A stretch of 64,000 nucleotides of DNA, from the NCBI GenBank assembly GCA_030620095.1, contig JAUTXW010000356.1:620001-684000 (forward strand), read 5' to 3'. Shown here piece by piece: positions 33,064 to 64,000 of this stretch (within the stretch, counting starts at the first letter, position 1; each line of letters begins with the position of its first letter). A program made the translations under genes and the position numbers. The notes beneath the pieces are model-generated. The model was not told where the DNA came from. It saw nothing but the letters and a program-made list of their open reading frames with translations, and did no database searches. The stretch is from Kuschelorhynchus macadamiae (taxonomy: Eukaryota; Arthropoda; Insecta; Coleoptera; Curculionidae).

Positions 33064-34588
33064 GTACAACAGGGGTGTAAAGAGCAAGTAGATCTCAAAC
33101 CAATTCTGACTGTGCTTGCAAACCGAAAATCCTCAGTTTTGGAAACGGCGTGAAGAGTTTTACCAAGATTCGTTAACCAGTTTAACCGGTCTTGGGGTTT
33201 TAAGGGGTAGAAGCAAAAGGTATTAAGGACACAAATACTGTTTTCGTTTATCGAGAACACTTGTCTTTAAAAGCAGGACAAATCCACGTAACAGTATAGA
33301 GTTATGTTAAAAAAATCCTTGCTTTAATATAGTCGGAATATTTTCGGCGCTCTATCACGCTCTTTACAGCTCACCTAACCTAAACTAATCCTCATTGATT
33401 AATGATTACAAATTTTGTTTAAAAAGAAACTTTAAAAGGTCATCTGTCCGAGCGGGCATTCGAACATATATGCGTCGCATCCAAAGTCGGGTATCCTACC
33501 AGCGAGCTAGGAACCACATGCCACAGATTAATTGATTGTTAATCTGTGCCCATGCTGAACATTCAGAAAAACCCGTTTATACTACGCGGAAATAAACGAT
33601 GAACCAAAAGGAAGCACTATTGAATAAATCTGTGTTGTGATTGGTATGACCCGCACATGATATGAGGTGTTGTTGAATGTTTATCGGCTTATTTGAAGGA
33701 TACTCGGCTTTGTATGGGGCGCATAGGTGGTTCAAATACACGTTCAGGCGTATGACTTTTTCAAATAAAGAAAAACTTTATATTTAATAAAAGTGCGGAT
33801 TAGATTAGGTTAGGTTCCCCGTAAAAAAAGTACATTAAAACAAGGATTCTGTCAACATAGCCTATAATGTTAGATGGATCCGTTCAGTTAGTGTTAGGTT
33901 AGCCTAGGTTCGTTGATAAAACCATCATTAAAGCCATAAAATCACACCTTAAACACCGTAAATCAGATTTGAAATACGCGCCCCGGCGCGCATTCTAAAA
34001 TGCTGTGATTGGTGGATGATCGGGCATATTTAAGGACTTGTTCAGATTTGCTTTAATTCGACACGTCGATGAAAATGTCGAATATAAACAAAGATTGGTT
34101 GTTGGGGGCAATGAAATTGCGTTAAGCAAATTTTAGGTTCCATTTACGCAGGACAGTATTTAAATTATCGCATTCCGTTTTTTTGTTAGCCCCGGTTAGG
34201 CCTTTTTTGGGTCCTAAGTGTTCCTACAGTCACAGACCTTCACGGATTACACTCTGAGAATTAATAAATAGCTTAAGGAACGAGCTACAACCATGGCTGA
34301 CAGTGATCTGACAGTTCTGACAGATTTATTATTTTATTGTCAAACTCTTGTAAAAAAAAAAGGAAATAAAACATGTTTACATATTTTATAAAATATTATT
34401 ATTCGGTTTTCATTAAAATATAAATTAAAAGTCTAGGGAATTTGTATACCATACATGTTTAAAGCTATGTACCTAAAATGGTGTGGCTGTTTTATAATTA
34501 TAAGACTTGAAAGAAGCATAATGCTTTAGTGGTTTACCTAAGGTGTATATTTAGTAATATTCTTGCCAAAATTGGCTATTTATTCATA
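33064..34588. promoter_or_regulatory. Region between the two host genes; upstream region of ADGRA-like gene
   Basis: Less AT-rich than its surroundings near 33950-34050 (GCGCCCCGGCGCGC at about 33979), possibly the receptor's transcription start region. It contains the tRNA-like sequence at 33435-33520 and GGTTAGGTTAGG-type runs at about 33806 and 33893. An in-frame stop at 34508-34510 precedes the receptor ATG at 34589. No other gene is seen. Confidence 0.4.
33435..33520 (-). repeat. tRNA-like sequence, probably a SINE head or decayed tRNA
   Basis: The minus strand has an A-box-like TAGCTCGCTGGTAGGAT followed about 35 bases later by a B-box-like GTTCGAATGCC, the spacing of a polymerase III internal promoter. 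Acceptor and T-stem pairing are poor, so it is unlikely to be a functional tRNA. It could be the tRNA-derived head of a SINE. Confidence 0.35.
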
Positions 34589-61357
<26,769 letters not shown>

Positions 61358-61884
61358 GTTAGTGTTTTGAATTTTGTAATTTATTTATTTTTCATATCTT
61401 TGTTTGAAATAAGTAATATTGTAAGAAATTATAATAATTAAACACATTATAAGCGAACAACATTTACTTTTCTTCACAATTACAACTCAAAACAAAAGTA
61501 GCCTCTTAACCCGAGCACCGAGAAAATCAATATGACGACGCATTTCTTTTGTGCCTTGCGACACGTAATCTTTTTATTATCATAATGTTTTCGCCTGACT
61601 CACCAGGCCTTTGAATCCGAGAATCTGTTATCACCGGGTCGTCAATTGATAATCCCTTGACCGGCAGCGGCTTACGTAATAAATATTGAAAAATGACATA
61701 ACTTAACAAATCAATAACTTTGAACTTTTGCTAGCCGATCTCTAATACGGCTATACTGACAGTGGCGATGCTCTCGACGTTTCACTCTTTATCAGTCCAA
61801 TCTGTAACATATATAATCATGCAGGTCACTGACAAAATTCTGTCATTTTTTTATCTCGGGAAGTCCGCAGTCTTTGCTAGAATT
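61358..61884. other. Start of receptor intron 10, no gene called
   Basis: A GC-richer block at 61510-61760 could be part of the LTR of the neighbouring gypsy element, but I could not define LTR ends. A 60-codon minus frame at 61527-61709 has no motif. Confidence 0.35.
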
Positions 61885-62130
61885 CAAAGACCAAAAAAAA
61901 AGTTTAATTTAGAACAACTATGTGTAGACCGCAGCCTTACACCTGGCTTTGCTGCTATCGAGACAAAGACCCAAAAAAAAATTTAATTTAGAACAACTAT
62001 GTGTAGACCGCAGCCTTACACCTGGCTTTGCTGCTATCGAGACAAAGACCAAAAAGGTTAATTCAGAACAAATTTGTGTAGACCGCAGCTCTACACCTGG
62101 CTTTGCTGCTATCCAGACAAAGACCAAAAG
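61885..62130. repeat. Minisatellite, three ~79-bp units plus a partial fourth
   Basis: Units begin CAAAGACCAAAAA at about 61885, 61964, 62043 and 62117. Each continues TTAATT.AGAACAA, TGTGTAGACCGCAGC and ACACCTGGCTTTGCTGCTAT. The first two units are almost identical; the third differs at several bases. It lies next to the gypsy 3' end. Confidence 0.92.
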
Positions 62131-62576
62131 TTAAACTTTAACTAACCTTCATTGGAATCATTTTCGTTATCCGCTTCTAGGAAATTCCAGTATCCCTTGC
62201 ATATCACAAGACTGTGTCCATTGTAGGGGCCATGCTCTAAATTGCTCCTTCGCGGCTTTGGTTATAATATTTGTGCCAACCTTCTTAATTTCGTATCACT
62301 CTTACTGATATGCATCTGCATATGCAGTGGACAGAATGAAAAAATATTTTTTCCATGTGCAGTAGAACGAAGTCACCTGGGGAATACGTAATACTATCTC
62401 AACGCTTTTGGTTCCTGTCTATCCAAATTTCGATTGCGCACTGGTGTCAAGTCTTTTCACAGATTATTCAATAAGGCTTGAATCAATGGTGTCGAACGTT
62501 GGATTCGTAACAAAAGTTGCAATGGAGTCATATTTGTTGATTTTTGTGTTGTAGTATTTAAAACCAGCTGTATTTT

Positions 62577-63221
62577 CTATAGCCCGTTCGACCATTCTGA
62601 CTTAATCTGTGTTTCGATTCTAAGTAGGTTTCTGATGGTTCTCATATAATGTTCTGCCTGGTCATTTCCCCTATGAACATCAGGTGGTATGAAGTGGTGT
62701 TCAATGTTCCATTGTTCCAAGTACTTTGGAAACGTTGTATTCTTGAACGATGTGCCACAATCCATTATGATTTCCGAATAACGCTATGATACTTTGTAAT
62801 TTCTCACGCGTTTCAGATGTTGTAACCGTTTTTCGGGGTAACAAGATACAGTATTTAGTAAATGCATCAACAACGAGTATATGCTTAAAACCATCCGTGG
62901 ATACAGGTAATGGTCCTAGACAATCCATATGCAAAGTATGGAACGGTTCTTTTGGTTTTTCCATTGAATTTATGAAGCCTTGGAGTGATCCGGTCCTTGT
63001 TTTCTTGACTGCACATACAACACAATGCTTAGTGTATCGTTTGACAAACATTCGCATGTGTAGAAACCAAAAGTGTTCAGAGATCGAGTCATAAGTCTTC
63101 TGATAACCAACATGACATTGTTCATCATGGAAAATTCGGAGGAGACCCAAACGACTCTGCCTAGGAACATACCACTGTATGTTTGCGTTCCGTCAGGGTT
63201 GGCGTGTTTGTGATAAAGCAT
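62577..63221 (-). pseudogene. Gypsy integrase, frameshifted
   Basis: The zinc-binding head (H-x3-5-H...C-x2-C, ending HCVVCAVKK) is at about 62990-63120. The catalytic core shows HMDCLGPLPVSTDGFKHILV (first Asp) in one frame. After a shift near 62770-62790, MDCGTSFKNTTFPKYLEQW (second Asp) and GNDQAEHYMRTI (Glu) follow in another. Integrases insert the reverse-transcribed DNA. The frameshift makes this copy inactive. Confidence 0.82.
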
Positions 63222-63309
63222 ACCGTCCTTCTTAACATACTGGTTTGAGTCAATCTCGCCATTCCTAAGCTGCTCTACCAGGTTTTGGATTTCTTCGGTA
63301 CCTTTTTGT

Positions 63310-63612
63310 TCAATATATGCCTACATAGACTATTTCAAAATTGAAGTCCTGTAAATACACCCACCATCGAGTGATTCGGGGCAGTAAGTCTTTCTTGGTA
63401 ATCGTTGCTCTGATAGAATTACAATCGGTAATTATTCCAAATTGTATGCCAAGCAAGTACGTGCGAAAATGTTTAACAGTTTGAACTATTGCCAAGGTTT
63501 CCAGCTCATAGGAATGATAGTTGGATTCACATTCGGTAGTTCTTTTGCTAAAATAAGAAACCACCCTGGGCTGGCCTACATGTTTCTGGATAAGAATCGC
63601 GCCATAATCCAA
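63310..63612 (-). pseudogene. Gypsy RNase H
   Basis: 100 open codons with AILIQKHVGQPRVVSYFSKR, NYHSYELETLAIVQTVKHFR (the catalytic Glu region) and ITDCNSIRATITKKDLLPRI (catalytic Asp region). This is the usual RNase H that follows gypsy RT. It is followed by a break before the integrase. Confidence 0.85.
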
Positions 63613-63630
63613 ACTGCTTGCATTCGTATG

Positions 63631-63825
63631 TCATTCTGTGGGCAACTCCGAGTTATAGATTGCTAGCAACGGCCTTGACGTCAGATGCCCGATGACGTAC
63701 TGCCGCGCAGTCTCCTGTTCTTCCTTCCACTGGAATGACTCATTCTTTTCGGTTAGCTGCGTCATGCATGCTGTTTTTCTAGCAAAATCAGGTACAAACT
63801 TTCTGAAGTACCCCGCAAGTCCCAT
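63631..63825 (-). pseudogene. Gypsy RT C-terminal connection
   Basis: 64 open codons, MGLAGYFRKFVPDFARKTAC then MTQLTEKNESFQWKEEQETA. This is the well known segment after the RT palm (G-x-x-x-Y-Y-R-x-F-I/V). The RT core lies mostly beyond the window, in the direction of base 64000. Confidence 0.82.
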
Positions 63826-64000
63826 GAACTAACGAACCTGTTTAGCGTTTTCTGGAATGGGCGATTCTAACAGTACTTGTATCTTTGATCTTCCGGGTCT
63901 GATACCGTCACCAGAAATTTCCCTTCCGAGATATTCCAAAGTAGGCTAAAGGAATCGACATTTCTGGTCGTTTAATGAAAACCCAGCAATTCTAAGTGCA

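Larger units (their letters stand above)
62150..64000 (-). mobile_element. Ty3/gypsy LTR retrotransposon, 3' part of pol, decayed
   Basis: Minus orientation, running off the window at 64000. Order: RT connection (63631-63825), RNase H (63310-63612), integrase (62577-63221), then a trailing PGDFVLL block at about 62360-62390 typical of the integrase tail. Frameshifts and stops separate the parts. The order RT-RH-IN identifies the Ty3/gypsy group; no env-like frame is visible. The LTR was not located. It lies antisense in the receptor intron. Confidence 0.85.

Noticed and set aside
32991..33260. 89-codon minus frame
   Set aside because: Straddles the end of the hAT MITE and its target duplication; no motif.
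61885..62130. CRISPR-like array
   Set aside because: Units are contiguous with no variable spacers, and the genome is eukaryotic; it is a minisatellite.

Overview
The window is AT-rich animal genomic DNA, most probably from an insect. The evidence is split eukaryotic genes with GT-AG introns, arthropod-type transposable elements (R1-clade and CR1/Jockey-type LINEs, Penelope-like elements, mariner, hAT, P-like and Ty3/gypsy elements), long (AT)n microsatellites, and two recognisable conserved metazoan genes. A beetle is my guess, but nothing in the window proves the order.

Host genes. On the + strand, ten exons between 34589 and 61357 encode the first 812 residues of an adhesion GPCR of the ADGRA (GPR124/125-like) group: signal peptide, LRRs, LRRCT, Ig, HormR, GAIN/GPS and TM1-TM3. 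TM4-TM7 and the tail must lie beyond base 64000. On the - strand, two exons at 31361-31635 encode a FAM91A1-like N-terminus, head-to-head with the receptor gene and about 3 kb from it. Two short coding-like exons (14353-14458 and 27602-27661, both -) are not recognised.

Layout. 1-12 kb: a LINE endonuclease remnant; a 3.1 kb mariner-type element with ~785 bp inverted repeats and a transposase broken by one stop; an R1-clade LINE fragment; three decayed + strand LINE fragments. 11.9-30.9 kb: a region bounded by near-perfect 48-bp inverted repeats. It contains an old - strand LINE split by an intact 4.7 kb LINE (both ORFs open), two TA-flanked palindromic MITEs, and a LINE inserted inside the right terminal repeat. 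31-34.6 kb: the FAM91A1-like exons, a fold-back element, a hAT MITE with a perfect 8-bp duplication, a tRNA-like sequence and the receptor upstream region. 35-64 kb: receptor introns filled with transposons. The 13.3 kb intron 5 holds a 4.67 kb hAT-type element with ACTGCC-rich ends (itself carrying three insertions), a P-like element with a THAP remnant, and a 2.2 kb palindrome of two inverted Penelope-like copies. Intron 8 holds a LINE, a mariner-type transposase relic, a second Penelope-like element and another LINE. The last intron seen holds a 79-bp minisatellite and a Ty3/gypsy pol on the - strand.

The most unusual theme is three independent inverted-repeat loci (about 32.5, 40.9 and 50.4 kb) that carry a hammerhead-ribozyme-like core: a CTGANGA-like motif, a short hairpin, then GAAAC. 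One is clearly Penelope-like. The window therefore reads as two ordinary genes swollen by nested selfish DNA. All coordinates, splice sites and domain calls were read by eye; no database search was run.
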